DNA from: Methanospirillum sp.
GTDB taxonomy: Archaea; Halobacteriota; Methanomicrobia; Methanomicrobiales; Methanospirillaceae
DNA length: 17,504 bases
Direction of reading: 5' to 3'
Assembly: GCA_028695895.1 (NCBI GenBank)
Contig: JAQVIE010000006.1
Location: forward strand, 1-17,504
Shown: positions 9,745-15,991 of the stretch, piece after piece
How the letters are laid out: every line of letters starts with the position of its first letter
Numbering within the stretch: position 1 is the first letter of the stretch
Program-made: the position numbers and the translations under genes
Notes under the pieces: generated by a model
Told to the model about the DNA's origin: nothing
Database searches by the model: none
Seen by the model: only the letters and a program-made list of their open reading frames with translations

Positions 9745-9779
9745 AATCTGTTCACCTGGTATTAGGAGATTATGCGGCC

Positions 9780-9791
9780 CCATATATTTAT
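9780..9791 (-). promoter_or_regulatory. TATA element of the protease gene
   Basis: On the minus strand the 12-mer ATAAATATATGG lies about 40 bp upstream of ATG 9744. It predicts transcription starting near 9760 and a leader of roughly 16 nt that contains the GGTGA ribosome site. The same 12-mer occurs in the opposite direction at 9865-9876. Confidence 0.6.
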
Positions 9792-9864
9792 GTGATGTTT
9801 CACAGGTTATTCAGGGATTGTGGAACACAGATACAGGTTGTATCCGCGAAGCCCTGTATTTCAG

Positions 9865-9876
9865 ATAAATATATGG
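9865..9876 (+). promoter_or_regulatory. TATA element of the PEGA/propeller gene
   Basis: The 12-mer ATAAATATATGG is identical to the divergent copy at 9780-9791. It predicts a start near 9897, just at or before the AAAGGAG site of the small upstream ORF. The true leader before ATG 9966 would be about 70 nt. Confidence 0.6.
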
Positions 9877-9907
9877 ATAAAAACTTTTCAAACAAAGGAG
9901 TTTTTGA

Positions 9908-9952
9908 ATGATTAGTCAACAGGTCAAACCGAAAATACATAACCCTATCTGA
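9908..9952 (+). CDS. Possible 14-residue upstream ORF (leader peptide)
   Basis: ATG 9908 is preceded at 7 bp by AAAGGAG (9894-9900), the best ribosome site of this intergenic region. The ORF encodes MISQQVKPKIHNPI and stops at TGA 9950-9952, 13 bp before the propeller gene start, which itself has no evident ribosome site. The frame differs from the downstream gene. It may be a coupling or leader peptide, or a chance ORF. No function is proposed. Confidence 0.35.
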   Translation: MISQQVKPKIHNPI

Positions 9953-9965
9953 CAGATCTCATTTT

Positions 9966-11105
9966 ATGAAGATTCTGCTGCTGATTGTTTTCGTCCTTCT
10001 TTTTTTCATGATTCCTGTGGCAGCAGAATATGGTTCTCTTGAGATTAATGCTGATATTCCATCGGTTCCGGTATATATCGATGATGTGTATGAAGGATTT
10101 ACACCTGCAGATGTTCTGGATATCCCTGAAGGGTATCACCTGATCAGGGCATCTCCTGACGGGTTCTTTTCTCAGACAATGAATATTTCTGTCCAGGCAA
10201 ATGAATCGACATCCGTCTTTTTTTATTTTCTCAACACTGACCTGGTGCAGATGCCTGCCATGGTCCGGATTGGTGAATGCGTTGGAACACCTGAACAATC
10301 TTTCCTTGATGGGATGGCTTATGTTCTTCTTCGTCTGCCAGATGGGGCCCTGATGGTGTATTACAGCGGATGGGAAGAAGGGATATTGTGTATGCATTCT
10401 TCTGATGGGATCCACTGGGAGAAAATGGATGAACCCTGCCTTAAAGTTCCAACCGAAGGAAACGTTTTCAGGACAGAACCATGGGTTTTTGCCCTCTCTG
10501 ACGGAACTTACAGAATGGTTTTTCATCAGATATCTGGAAATAAACATTCCCTGTACTCGGCTTTTTCAAGGGATGGCAGAAAATTCTCAGGAGAAGAACA
10601 GGTACTCATAAATGGGGATAATGTACAAGGCACTTTGGGATATCCCTCTGCTCCGACCGGAGTTACCTATAATGACGGAACCATAAGGATGTATTATTCC
10701 ATTCCAGGTACCGGAATTAAAAGTGCAATATCAGATGATATGGGTATTTCCTGGGAAAAAGAAGAAGGGGTAAGGATTCGATATGGGACTGATCCTTCAA
10801 CCATAATCCTGCCTGATGGCAGAACTGGTATCTTTTATGTGGATACCACTCCGAAATCCAAGGGACAAAGGGTTTTCTTCTCCCTCTCTGAAAATGGCCT
10901 GGATTTTTCCGGTTTTATTCCTTTGCTGGTGCTTGAAACGATGGAACCTGGAGTCTGGCTGATGGATCCTGAGATCATCAGTGAAGATGATGAACCGTAC
11001 CTGTACTTTTCAGTTATGGGAATAGAGGGGATGCAGCATCGTGTTCTGCCCGGCACTCTTAGAAGTGTCATTGATCTGGAATGCCTTTGCGGACGAAGAA
11101 TATAA
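9966..11105 (+). CDS. Secreted PEGA-domain protein with five-bladed beta-propeller-like domain
   Basis: The product has 379 residues. A signal peptide covers about 1-20 (MKILLLIVFVLLFFMIPVAA). Residues 22-90 form a PEGA domain (GSLEINADIPSVPVYIDDVYEGFTPADV, then IPEGYHLIRASPDGF), a small surface beta domain common in Methanomicrobiales exported proteins. The rest repeats the pattern of sialidase/GH43-like propellers: LPDGALMVYYSG, SSDGIHWEKMD, LSDGTYRMVFHQ, SRDGRKFSGEE, NDGTIRMYYSI, SDDMGISWEKEEG, LPDGRTGIFYVD, SENGLDFSGF. A sugar-binding or glycosidase role is possible, but I cannot identify catalytic residues with confidence. The C-terminus has no anchor. The final 20 residues (RVLPGTLRSVIDLECLCGRRI) look unlike a propeller blade and may be a drifted end. 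Divergent from the secreted protease with a shared promoter region. Confidence 0.82.
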   Translation: MKILLLIVFVLLFFMIPVAAEYGSLEINADIPSVPVYIDDVYEGFTPADVLDIPEGYHLIRASPDGFFSQTMNISVQANESTSVFFYFLNTDLVQMPAMVRIGECVGTPEQSFLDGMAYVLLRLPDGALMVYYSGWEEGILCMHSSDGIHWEKMDEPCLKVPTEGNVFRTEPWVFALSDGTYRMVFHQISGNKHSLYSAFSRDGRKFSGEEQVLINGDNVQGTLGYPSAPTGVTYNDGTIRMYYSIPGTGIKSAISDDMGISWEKEEGVRIRYGTDPSTIILPDGRTGIFYVDTTPKSKGQRVFFSLSENGLDFSGFIPLLVLETMEPGVWLMDPEIISEDDEPYLYFSVMGIEGMQHRVLPGTLRSVIDLECLCGRRI

Positions 11106-11111
11106 GCTGAC

Positions 11112-11118
11112 AAAAAAA
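11112..11118 (-). terminator. T7 terminator of the tfb-tRNA transcript
   Basis: On the minus strand a run of seven T residues begins two bases after the tRNA discriminator base. It is a typical archaeal oligo-T stop and would end transcripts carrying the tRNA and possibly tfb. Confidence 0.65.
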
Positions 11119-11119
11119 G

Positions 11120-11191
11120 TGGACCCGGCGGGACTTGAACCCGCGGCCTCTGCGTTGCGAACACAGCGATCTCCCACTGATCTACGAGCCC
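11120..11191 (-). tRNA. tRNA-Ala (anticodon CGC)
   Basis: The 72-nt minus-strand sequence folds into a full cloverleaf. The acceptor stem is GGGCTCG with CGGGTCC, including the G3:U70 pair that specifies alanine. D stem GATC/GATC; anticodon stem CTGTG/CGCAG with loop TTCGCAA and anticodon CGC; variable loop of five; T stem GCGGG/CCCGC with loop TTCAAGT; discriminator A. The CCA end is not encoded (the next bases are C then T7). No intron. It starts 10 bp after the tfb stop codon on the same strand and has no obvious promoter of its own, which suggests processing from a tfb message. Confidence 0.97.
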
Positions 11192-11201
11192 GAAAAGGAG
11201 A

Positions 11202-12215
11202 TCAAAGAATGATCTCGATATCTAACTTTTCTGCAAGTTCCTTGTACCGGTTTCTGATGGTAACTTCAGTCACACCGGCAACTTCTGCAACTTCACGCTG
11301 TGTTCTTCTTTCTCCACCCAAAATTGAAGATATATAAATGGCAGCAGCAGCAACACCGGTTGGTCCCCGCCCTGAGGTCAGTTCGCGCTCTCCTGCCTGC
11401 CTGAGAATCTCAACTGCCCTGCTTTGTACCTCTCCTTTCAGATGAAGTCCTGAACAGAACCTTGGCACATAATCAATTGGTGATGTGGGCAGGAGTTTTA
11501 ATCCAAGTTCACGGGATATAAACCGGTATGTACGGCCGATCTCTTTTCTCGACACTCTTGATACTTCTGCTATCTCATCCAGTGTCCTTGGAACACTGCA
11601 CTGGCGACATGCAGCATATAATGCGGCTGCTGCTACGCCCTCAATACTACGACCACGAATAAGATTTTTATCAACCGCATCACGATAGACAACGGCTGCA
11701 GTCTCCCTTACATTTCTTGGAAGACCAAGTGCCGATGCCATACGGTCCAGCTCAGATAATGCAAAGGCAAGGTTTCGCTCTGTTGCATTACTTACTCTGA
11801 TACGACGCTGCCATTTTCTAAGCCTGTACAGCTGTGCACGGTTCTTGGATGATATTGCCCTTCCATAACTGTCCCGGTTTCTCCAGTCAATCATGGTGGA
11901 AAGACCTTTGTCATGGATGGTAAAGGTCATTGGTGCTCCCACACGGGATCTTTTCATCCGCTGGTCATGGTCAAAAGCACGCCATTCAGGACCACGATCA
12001 ATAAATTCTGCATCAATTACAAGGCCGCACTGCTGACATACCAGTTCAGCCCGTTCATAGTCATGAACAAGTTGCCTGCTTCCACATTCTGGACACTGAG
12101 ACTCAGTCTGATTCTCTATCTTTTTTTGTTTTTCAGTTACCTTACTGGTCAGCCTGCTTTTTAGTGCCTGTCTCTCCTTTTGAAGGGTCCGGAGTTTTTC
12201 AATCTCTTCTGACAT
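11202..12215 (-). CDS. tfb: Transcription initiation factor B (TFB)
   Basis: TFB binds the TBP-TATA complex and BRE and recruits RNA polymerase. The 337-residue product has an N-terminal charged, probably helical extension (about 1-38), then a zinc ribbon with Cys41, Cys44, Cys60 and Cys63 (CPECG...CQQCG). The B-finger/reader segment follows, with [21 protein letters not shown] (91-111). Two cyclin-like repeats occupy about 135-225 and 230-337. The C-terminal helix-turn-helix [24 protein letters not shown] contacts BRE. All family landmarks are intact. The gar1 gene ends 8 bp upstream, a gar1-tfb pairing seen in many euryarchaea, and tRNA-Ala follows immediately. Confidence 0.97.
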   Translation of the reverse strand: MSEEIEKLRTLQKERQALKSRLTSKVTEKQKKIENQTESQCPECGSRQLVHDYERAELVCQQCGLVIDAEFIDRGPEWRAFDHDQRMKRSRVGAPMTFTIHDKGLSTMIDWRNRDSYGRAISSKNRAQLYRLRKWQRRIRVSNATERNLAFALSELDRMASALGLPRNVRETAAVVYRDAVDKNLIRGRSIEGVAAAALYAACRQCSVPRTLDEIAEVSRVSRKEIGRTYRFISRELGLKLLPTSPIDYVPRFCSGLHLKGEVQSRAVEILRQAGERELTSGRGPTGVAAAAIYISSILGGERRTQREVAEVAGVTEVTIRNRYKELAEKLDIEIIL

Positions 12216-12223
12216 TCTTTCCT

Positions 12224-12454
12224 CTATTTAATAAAGAGCTTCTCGCCGATGAGTCGGGAAGGCTCCTCTATATTAGTTAATACCGCAGCGTACGGTGATG
12301 TGACATTACCGAAAATATCGATAAGTTTTCCCACTGGTTTCCAACGTTTATCAAGAACTTTACTATACAGGCGTGGAAGTTTTGCTGCATCACACTCAAC
12401 GATCAGGATATGATGACTAAATTTAATTTTAACTCTTCCAATAGCTCGTACCAA
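12224..12454 (-). CDS. gar1: Gar1, H/ACA guide RNP protein
   Basis: Gar1 is a small subunit of the H/ACA ribonucleoprotein that makes pseudouridine in rRNA with Cbf5, Nop10 and L7Ae. The 76-residue product is one beta-barrel domain ([11 protein letters not shown], then [26 protein letters not shown] core with [19 protein letters not shown] as the signature), without the eukaryotic RGG tails. The start is taken as TTG 12454 because a strong GGTGAT site (12458-12463) lies just before it and no in-frame ATG is available; the ATG at 12459 is in another frame. The tfb start is 8 bp downstream, implying one transcript. Confidence 0.9.
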   Translation of the reverse strand: MVRAIGRVKIKFSHHILIVECDAAKLPRLYSKVLDKRWKPVGKLIDIFGNVTSPYAAVLTNIEEPSRLIGEKLFIK

Positions 12455-12508
12455 TGCATCACCCCCAAAAATGCCTGTATCCCCCCAGTGGAGATATGAT
12501 AAGCAACC

Positions 12509-12516
12509 TATATATG
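12509..12516 (-). promoter_or_regulatory. TATA box for gar1-tfb-tRNA
   Basis: On the minus strand CATATATA lies about 55 bp before the gar1 start and predicts initiation near 12485, giving a leader of about 30 nt that carries the GGTGAT ribosome site. No other good TATA element is visible between the PHP gene and gar1. Confidence 0.5.
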
Positions 12517-12558
12517 TTCAAACAAGTAGTATTTAATGGTTATGACAATTATTAAGTA

Positions 12559-13209
12559 TTACGTAAACCGGAGACAGAATTCGTTTTCCTCTGCTGAAAG
12601 AAGGTTTTTAAGTATTTTATCGGATATTCCTGCACCAGACGCAATTATCTCCCGGTCACGCCCTGACATCAGGTCACCTGGTTGATGTGCATCTGAGTCT
12701 ACTACTAAAAGACATCCGGTTTTTTCTGCAACCCTGACAACATGCCCGTTGGTCCGGTTATGTCCTCCCCTTGCAGTTATCTCAAGAGCGATATCGTGTT
12801 TTTTTGCCAGGGATGCATCTTTTAAGGTAATAAGACCTGGATGAGCCAGAATATCTACATGAGAACAGGAGACTGCTGCATTATTTGTTCCAGGTATGAC
12901 AGGTTCAACAGGAGATTCACCATGAACAACAACGATATCTGCTCCGTTCTCTTTCGCATATAAAGCAAGTTCAGCTATTTCTGAAGGTGGTACATGTGTA
13001 ATCTCTACCCCACAGAGCATCCTGATTCCCATGGCGTGGGCAGATTTTGATACCCGGCCAAGTGACAGAAGTGTCTCACTGATATTACTGGCATCAACAT
13101 GATCGGTAATACCAACTACCGAATAACCAAGAACCTGCATTCTTCTTAGCAGTTCGGTCGGAAGCAGAACTCCATCTGAAAGGAGTGTATGGGTATGAAA
13201 ATCGTACAT
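12559..13209 (-). CDS. PHP-domain metal-dependent phosphoesterase (histidinol-phosphatase-like)
   Basis: The 216-residue protein is a stand-alone PHP domain. Metal-binding motifs appear in order: YDFHTHTLLSDG (H5, H7), VVGITDHVD, CGVEITHVP, VVVHGES, DILAHPG and VVDSDAHQPGDLM. Members hydrolyse phosphoester bonds in small molecules or nucleic acids. The overall similarity is to histidinol-phosphatase-like PHP proteins, but no his genes are nearby, so the substrate is open. The srp19 gene ends 7 bp upstream, so both are probably expressed together from the promoter at about 13520. The ATG at 13209 directly follows that stop. Confidence 0.85.
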   Translation of the reverse strand: MYDFHTHTLLSDGVLLPTELLRRMQVLGYSVVGITDHVDASNISETLLSLGRVSKSAHAMGIRMLCGVEITHVPPSEIAELALYAKENGADIVVVHGESPVEPVIPGTNNAAVSCSHVDILAHPGLITLKDASLAKKHDIALEITARGGHNRTNGHVVRVAEKTGCLLVVDSDAHQPGDLMSGRDREIIASGAGISDKILKNLLSAEENEFCLRFT

Positions 13210-13216
13210 CTCAGTT

Positions 13217-13492
13217 TTATTTCCCTCTGTTTTTAAGTCCTGAACTTACCAGTGCAATAAGGTCTTTTTTTGGCCCGGGATATTCAACGACAAATCTGCC
13301 CTGGTTTTTCCACCAGTATGCCGGGTGTGATTTTGATTCACGAGTAAAAAGGATCTTCTTTGCCTTTAAGATACGTTCGATATCTCCAGGTTCAGGATGA
13401 GCAACACCTGTGTCCAGAGAGACTCTGCGCCCTTCTGACCGCATCAACTCACTGTCAAAGTAACAGGGATAGAGTATCACTCCCTTATCCAT
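13217..13492 (-). CDS. srp19: SRP19, signal recognition particle protein
   Basis: SRP19 binds helices 6 and 8 of 7S RNA and prepares it for SRP54 loading, in cotranslational targeting of membrane and secreted proteins. From ATG 13492 the product has 91 residues with the family features VILYPCYFDSELMRSEGRRVSLDTGVAHPEPGDI and YWWKNQGRFVVEYPGPKKDLI. A GTG two codons upstream (13498) is an alternative start. I prefer 13492 because a TATA element centred near 13520 lies about 28 bp upstream, which would put initiation at this ATG and make a leaderless message. The gene is divergent from hypB and followed closely by the PHP gene. Confidence 0.9.
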   Translation of the reverse strand: MDKGVILYPCYFDSELMRSEGRRVSLDTGVAHPEPGDIERILKAKKILFTRESKSHPAYWWKNQGRFVVEYPGPKKDLIALVSSGLKNRGK

Positions 13493-13515
13493 TCTCACAT
13501 ATCTGCAATCTGAAC

Positions 13516-13523
13516 CTATAAAG
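13516..13523. promoter_or_regulatory. Shared bidirectional TATA element for srp19 and hypB
   Basis: The near-palindromic CTATAAAG (CTTTATAG on the other strand) is the only TATA-like sequence in the 55-bp gap between the two genes. Its centre is about 28 bp from both start codons (ATG 13492 minus, ATG 13548 plus), the distance expected for leaderless transcripts in both directions. Confidence 0.6.
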
Positions 13524-13547
13524 TACCAGCGGGAAAGATGTTATGGT

Positions 13548-14195
13548 ATGCATCATATCGACATTTCTATTGAAAAAGATATATTTTCAGCCAACAGAAA
13601 GCTGGCTGAAGCAAATGCCGCGCACCTTCGTGCCCACGGGGTCAGGGCTTTTGACCTGCTTGGGGGAATAGGATCCGGAAAGACCACGCTGATCGAGAAA
13701 GTTGTTCCAAAGTTGAAAGAAAAGGAATTAAACGCTGCTGCAATCGCTGGAGATGTTTATGGTGATGATGATTTTCAACGGGTTGTTGCCCTGGGTATCG
13801 CTGCGGAAAATGTGAACACCGGGAAAGAGTGTCATCTTGATGCACATATGATAGAACATGCCCTCGATCATCTCCCATTAAATGATGTCGATATCCTGTT
13901 TATTGAAAATGTAGGGAATATGGTGTGCCCGACTGATTTTGAACTTGGAGCTGAGAAACGCATCGTTGTTGTCTCTTCAACAGAGGGGGATGATGTTGTT
14001 AACAAACATCCGATGATATTTCGTGGCTGCAGTATTGCAGTGCTGAATAAGATTGACCTTGCTGAAGCAGTAGGTGCAGATCTGAACAGGATGGAGCAGG
14101 ACATGCTAAGATACAATCCCTCAATGAAGATTTTTAAAACAAACATGAAGACAGGTGAAGGGATAGATAATCTGATAGATGAGATCCTTTCTTAA
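13548..14195 (+). CDS. hypB: HypB, GTPase for nickel insertion into [NiFe] hydrogenase
   Basis: HypB couples GTP hydrolysis to delivery of nickel, with HypA, to [NiFe] hydrogenases such as the F420-reducing and Ech/Eha-type enzymes of methanogens. The 215-residue SIMIBI GTPase has P-loop GGIGSGKTT (39-47), AGDVYGDDD (67-75), the metal-site ligands Cys95-His96 in GKECHLDAH and Cys127 in IENVGNMVCP, and the base-specificity motif NKID (167-170). The length matches archaeal HypB without the N-terminal CXXCGC or His-rich nickel-store region of some bacteria. No ribosome site precedes ATG 13548, in agreement with the nearby TATA element. An ATG at 13543 is out of frame. The partner hypA is not in the window. 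Confidence 0.95.
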   Translation: MHHIDISIEKDIFSANRKLAEANAAHLRAHGVRAFDLLGGIGSGKTTLIEKVVPKLKEKELNAAAIAGDVYGDDDFQRVVALGIAAENVNTGKECHLDAHMIEHALDHLPLNDVDILFIENVGNMVCPTDFELGAEKRIVVVSSTEGDDVVNKHPMIFRGCSIAVLNKIDLAEAVGADLNRMEQDMLRYNPSMKIFKTNMKTGEGIDNLIDEILS

Positions 14196-14224
14196 GCGGA
14201 ATCTTAAATACTGTTGTGGGGGAC

Positions 14225-14232
14225 ATATATAA
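14225..14232 (+). promoter_or_regulatory. TATA box of rps8e
   Basis: ATATATAA lies about 60 bp before the rps8e start and 30 bp after the hypB stop. It predicts initiation near 14250-14255, inside the inverted repeat 14243-14270. Confidence 0.6.
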
Positions 14233-14242
14233 GACTCCGTGG

Positions 14243-14270
14243 TTTACCCGGCCCTCCCACTCCGGGTAAA
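14243..14270 (+). promoter_or_regulatory. Inverted repeat at the rps8e transcription start
   Basis: TTTACCCGG (14243-14251) and CCGGGTAAA (14262-14270) are perfect 9-bp arms around a 10-nt C-rich loop. The element sits just downstream of the rps8e TATA box and 22 bp before ATG 14293, which itself has a GAGGATGAG ribosome site. It may be an operator or leader hairpin. It is not followed by a T-run, so a hypB terminator is less likely. Confidence 0.5.
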
Positions 14271-14292
14271 TGATACTTGAGGATGAGATATT

Positions 14293-14670
14293 ATGCAATG
14301 GCAAGGACGTTCTGTTCGGAAATCCACAGGCGGCAGGTACAATCCGTCTTGTGGAAAAAAACGCAGGGAGATTGGGTCAGCCCCGGCTGATACCCACATT
14401 GGTATTGAGCGTAGAAAAGTATCCCGCACCTATGGCGGTAATAAAAAGATCCGGGCTCTTCGTTGTGAATATGCTGCTATAAGCAATACAAAGACCGGAG
14501 AGACCAGAAAAGTAAAGATAGAGAAAGTGGAAGAGAACTCAGCAAACCCGAACTATGTCCGGCGTAACCTTCTCACACGTGGCGCAATCATCAGAACCGA
14601 ACTGGGACCTGCACGCATTACCAGCAGACCAGGCCAGCATGGCGTTATCAACGCTGTCCTGATAGAATAA
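14293..14670 (+). CDS. rps8e: Small ribosomal subunit protein S8e
   Basis: The 125-residue product matches archaeal S8e, a 30S protein shared with eukaryotes. Seen are the basic N-terminus MQWQGRSVRKSTGGRYNPSCGKKRREIG, the core TYGGNKKIRALRCEYAAISNTKTGETRKVKIEKVEENSANPNYVRRNLLTRGAIIRTELGPARITSRPGQHGVINAVLIE. The full family length is present. ATG 14293 is chosen for its GAGGATGAG site about 7 bp upstream. The gene has its own promoter and hairpin and is ended by a T7 run. Confidence 0.97.
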   Translation: MQWQGRSVRKSTGGRYNPSCGKKRREIGSAPADTHIGIERRKVSRTYGGNKKIRALRCEYAAISNTKTGETRKVKIEKVEENSANPNYVRRNLLTRGAIIRTELGPARITSRPGQHGVINAVLIE

Positions 14671-14675
14671 ACTCA

Positions 14676-14682
14676 TTTTTTT
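14676..14682 (+). terminator. T7 terminator after rps8e
   Basis: Seven T residues six bp after the stop codon, followed by A8, form a typical archaeal oligo-T terminator that could also form a weak T/A hairpin. Confidence 0.6.
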
Positions 14683-14692
14683 AAAAAAAATC

Positions 14693-14742
14693 AGGTGAAT
14701 TTCACCTTAAAATCAGTGTATTCCTAAAAGGTATCAGGAATA
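14693..14742 (+). promoter_or_regulatory. Two small inverted repeats upstream of the DUF2240-like gene
   Basis: AGGTGAA-T-TTCACCT (14693-14707) is a perfect 7-bp palindrome with a one-base centre. TATTCCT (14719-14725) and AGGAATA (14736-14742) are perfect 7-bp arms around a 10-nt loop. ATCAGGAAT occurs twice in direct order (14733-14741 and 14767-14775). The rest of the 193-bp gap shows only AT-rich DNA, with a TATA-like AATTAATAATC near 14789. These may be regulator sites for the next gene; low certainty. Confidence 0.35.
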
Positions 14743-14863
14743 TCCTAATGGAATTATACCCTGTTCATCAGGAATTATCGTTGCATGATAATTAATAATC
14801 AGAAAAAAAGAATGAAGAGTCAGGAAATCCAACCTGATTATCAATTTTAAACGGTAAACTGGT

Positions 14864-15328
14864 ATGACAATTAAAACCGCATTAGCAGCACCATTTTATC
14901 ATAGCAGGGTCCAGAAACTTGGTAAAAGTGAATTAATTTACTATTATGTATTTGACAGGCGGTGGATGGACCGTGAACAGGTTGACCTCCTGATTCACCG
15001 GGGAATAGAACAGCAGCTTTTGGGAACTGATGGAGAGATGTATTTTCCTCTCTTCGATCTTGCTGATGTGTGTATTCCGATTGGCTACAAACCATCATCA
15101 TCCATATTTGATGTTCATGGCCCATTTGAACAGCTTCTTAACCGGATAGTCAGTCAGACTGGTAATGAGCCTGAGGAGATAGTTGCCAGGATGAACCAGG
15201 TTATCTCAGAGCAGTTTGATGGAAATATCAGGCCTGAAGCAGCGCTGATAATTGTGGCTAAAAGAGACAAAGTCCCGTTTATAGATCTGCTTGACCAACT
15301 AAAACAGGAATTACTCAAAAAAGACTGA
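14864..15328 (+). CDS. DUF2240-like conserved archaeal protein
   Basis: The 154-residue protein resembles the archaeal family DUF2240, whose function is not known. The N-terminal half (TALAAPFYHSRVQKLGKSELIYYYVFDRRWMDREQVDLLIHRGIEQQLLGTDGEMYFPLFDLADVCIPIGYKPS) looks like a winged-helix-type fold with a short beta hairpin. The C-terminal half is helical (QLLNRIVSQTGNEPEEIVARMNQVISEQFDGNIRPEAALIIVAKRDKVPFIDLLDQLKQELLKK). There is no signal peptide or membrane segment, so it is cytoplasmic. The start has only a weak GGT before it. The family name comes from remembered pattern only. It is convergent with rps6e, with 7 bp between stops. Confidence 0.7.
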   Translation: MTIKTALAAPFYHSRVQKLGKSELIYYYVFDRRWMDREQVDLLIHRGIEQQLLGTDGEMYFPLFDLADVCIPIGYKPSSSIFDVHGPFEQLLNRIVSQTGNEPEEIVARMNQVISEQFDGNIRPEAALIIVAKRDKVPFIDLLDQLKQELLKKD

Positions 15329-15335
15329 TATTTAT

Positions 15336-15746
15336 TTATTCAGCTGCTGCTGGTGCTTCCGGTGTTTCAGGAGCGAAGTATTCTGCAAGGGCTTTTGAAC
15401 CCTGGGTTGCAACAACTGCATTTATCTGAACAAAGTCCTGGGTTATCTCCCCTCCACGGACCATTTTTCTCCGGCGTTCTCCTTCAACAACCGGGTGAAA
15501 TCCAACCCCGCCAGTCATAAGTATCTTGCGTCTTCCAGCAAACTGGAGGTTTTTTCTTGCCGGAGTTCCGTTTCTGTCAGATGCACCTGTTATCCGGATC
15601 TTGTATCCATCAAAACCAAGTGCAGAACCATCTATCTCATCACCAATACTCTTGCCAATAAAAGAACCGGCTCCTGCACCACTGGCATCAATATTATATG
15701 CCATGCCGGTTGCCGGATCTGAAAGAACCACTTTGAAATCAACCAT
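15336..15746 (-). CDS. rps6e: Small ribosomal subunit protein S6e
   Basis: From ATG 15746 the product has 136 residues: MVDFKVVLSDPATGMAYNIDASGAGAGSFIGKSIGDEIDGSALGFDGYKIRITGASDRNGTPARKNLQF, then GGVGFHPVVEGERRRKMVRGGEITQDFVQINAVV. These are the S6e core motifs, in particular GxxIGDExDG and the G-x-SDxxGxPxR stretch. It has the short archaeal form without the phosphorylated eukaryotic tail, but an Ala/Pro/Glu-rich end (APETPEAPAAAE). ATG 15746 is preferred over an upstream TTG (15758) because GGTGAT sits a few bases before it. The neighbour upstream on the same strand is infB, as often in methanogens. Confidence 0.96.
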   Translation of the reverse strand: MVDFKVVLSDPATGMAYNIDASGAGAGSFIGKSIGDEIDGSALGFDGYKIRITGASDRNGTPARKNLQFAGRRKILMTGGVGFHPVVEGERRRKMVRGGEITQDFVQINAVVATQGSKALAEYFAPETPEAPAAAE

Positions 15747-15850
15747 TATTATCACCAAATTTTATTTTTACGAATGCTACTTTTTTTTATTTTTGCTTGA
15801 TCCGAAGAACCCATCACTCAGTCAATGCTGAGAAGTCTCCTTACAGGTTA

Positions 15851-15858
15851 GTATATAT
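15851..15858 (-). promoter_or_regulatory. TATA box of rps6e
   Basis: On the minus strand ATATATAC preceded by AAGG lies about 105 bp before ATG 15746. It predicts initiation near 15828 and a leader of about 80 nt containing a small CTCAG/CTGAG inverted repeat. It implies that rps6e has its own promoter beside any readthrough from infB. Confidence 0.5.
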
Positions 15859-15878
15859 CCTTAATATAGTTAATCGCG

Positions 15879-15962
15879 CAACTTTCAGAAAGTTGTCTAT
15901 AATACTATATAACGTAATTAGGGTGCATGCCTTGAAATAATCTGCTTTTCATTCTGATTATT
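15879..15962 (-). other. infB-rps6e spacer with two hairpins
   Basis: CAACTTT/AAAGTTG (15879-15895, 7-bp stem, 3-nt loop) and AATAATC/GATTATT (15936-15962, 7-bp stem, 13-nt loop) lie between the infB stop and the rps6e promoter. Neither is followed by a T-run on the minus strand. They could protect the infB message 3' end or be processing sites. The 15747-15991 spacer contains no credible coding ORF or tRNA. Confidence 0.35.
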
Positions 15963-15991
15963 CGAAGACAATATGCCTGGGCACTGTAATT

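Noticed and set aside
9745..9783. Start of the protease at the upstream in-frame codon (9783)
   Set aside because: The added 13 residues (MGPHNLLIPGEQI) are polar and precede a normal signal peptide, while ATG 9744 has a well-placed GGTGA site. The longer version would also start near or before the predicted transcript start.
9945..10547. 200-codon minus-strand ORF opposite the propeller gene
   Set aside because: It is antisense to a gene with a clear signal peptide, PEGA domain and repeated propeller motifs. The antisense translation shows no domain and an unlikely composition.
12484..12496. CCAGTGGAGAT upstream of gar1, resembling the ORB core
   Set aside because: It shares CCAGTGGA with the origin boxes but lacks the AAA extension and the G-tail on the proper side, is single, and has no AT-rich core or initiator gene nearby. 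It lies in the gar1 leader region.
14270..14482. 70-codon plus-strand ORF overlapping rps8e
   Set aside because: It is a shadow in another frame of the S8e gene, with no family similarity.
15759..15991. Possible C/D box or other small RNA in the infB-rps6e spacer
   Set aside because: CTGA and GTGATG fragments occur, but not as properly spaced C and D boxes. Only simple hairpins are supported.
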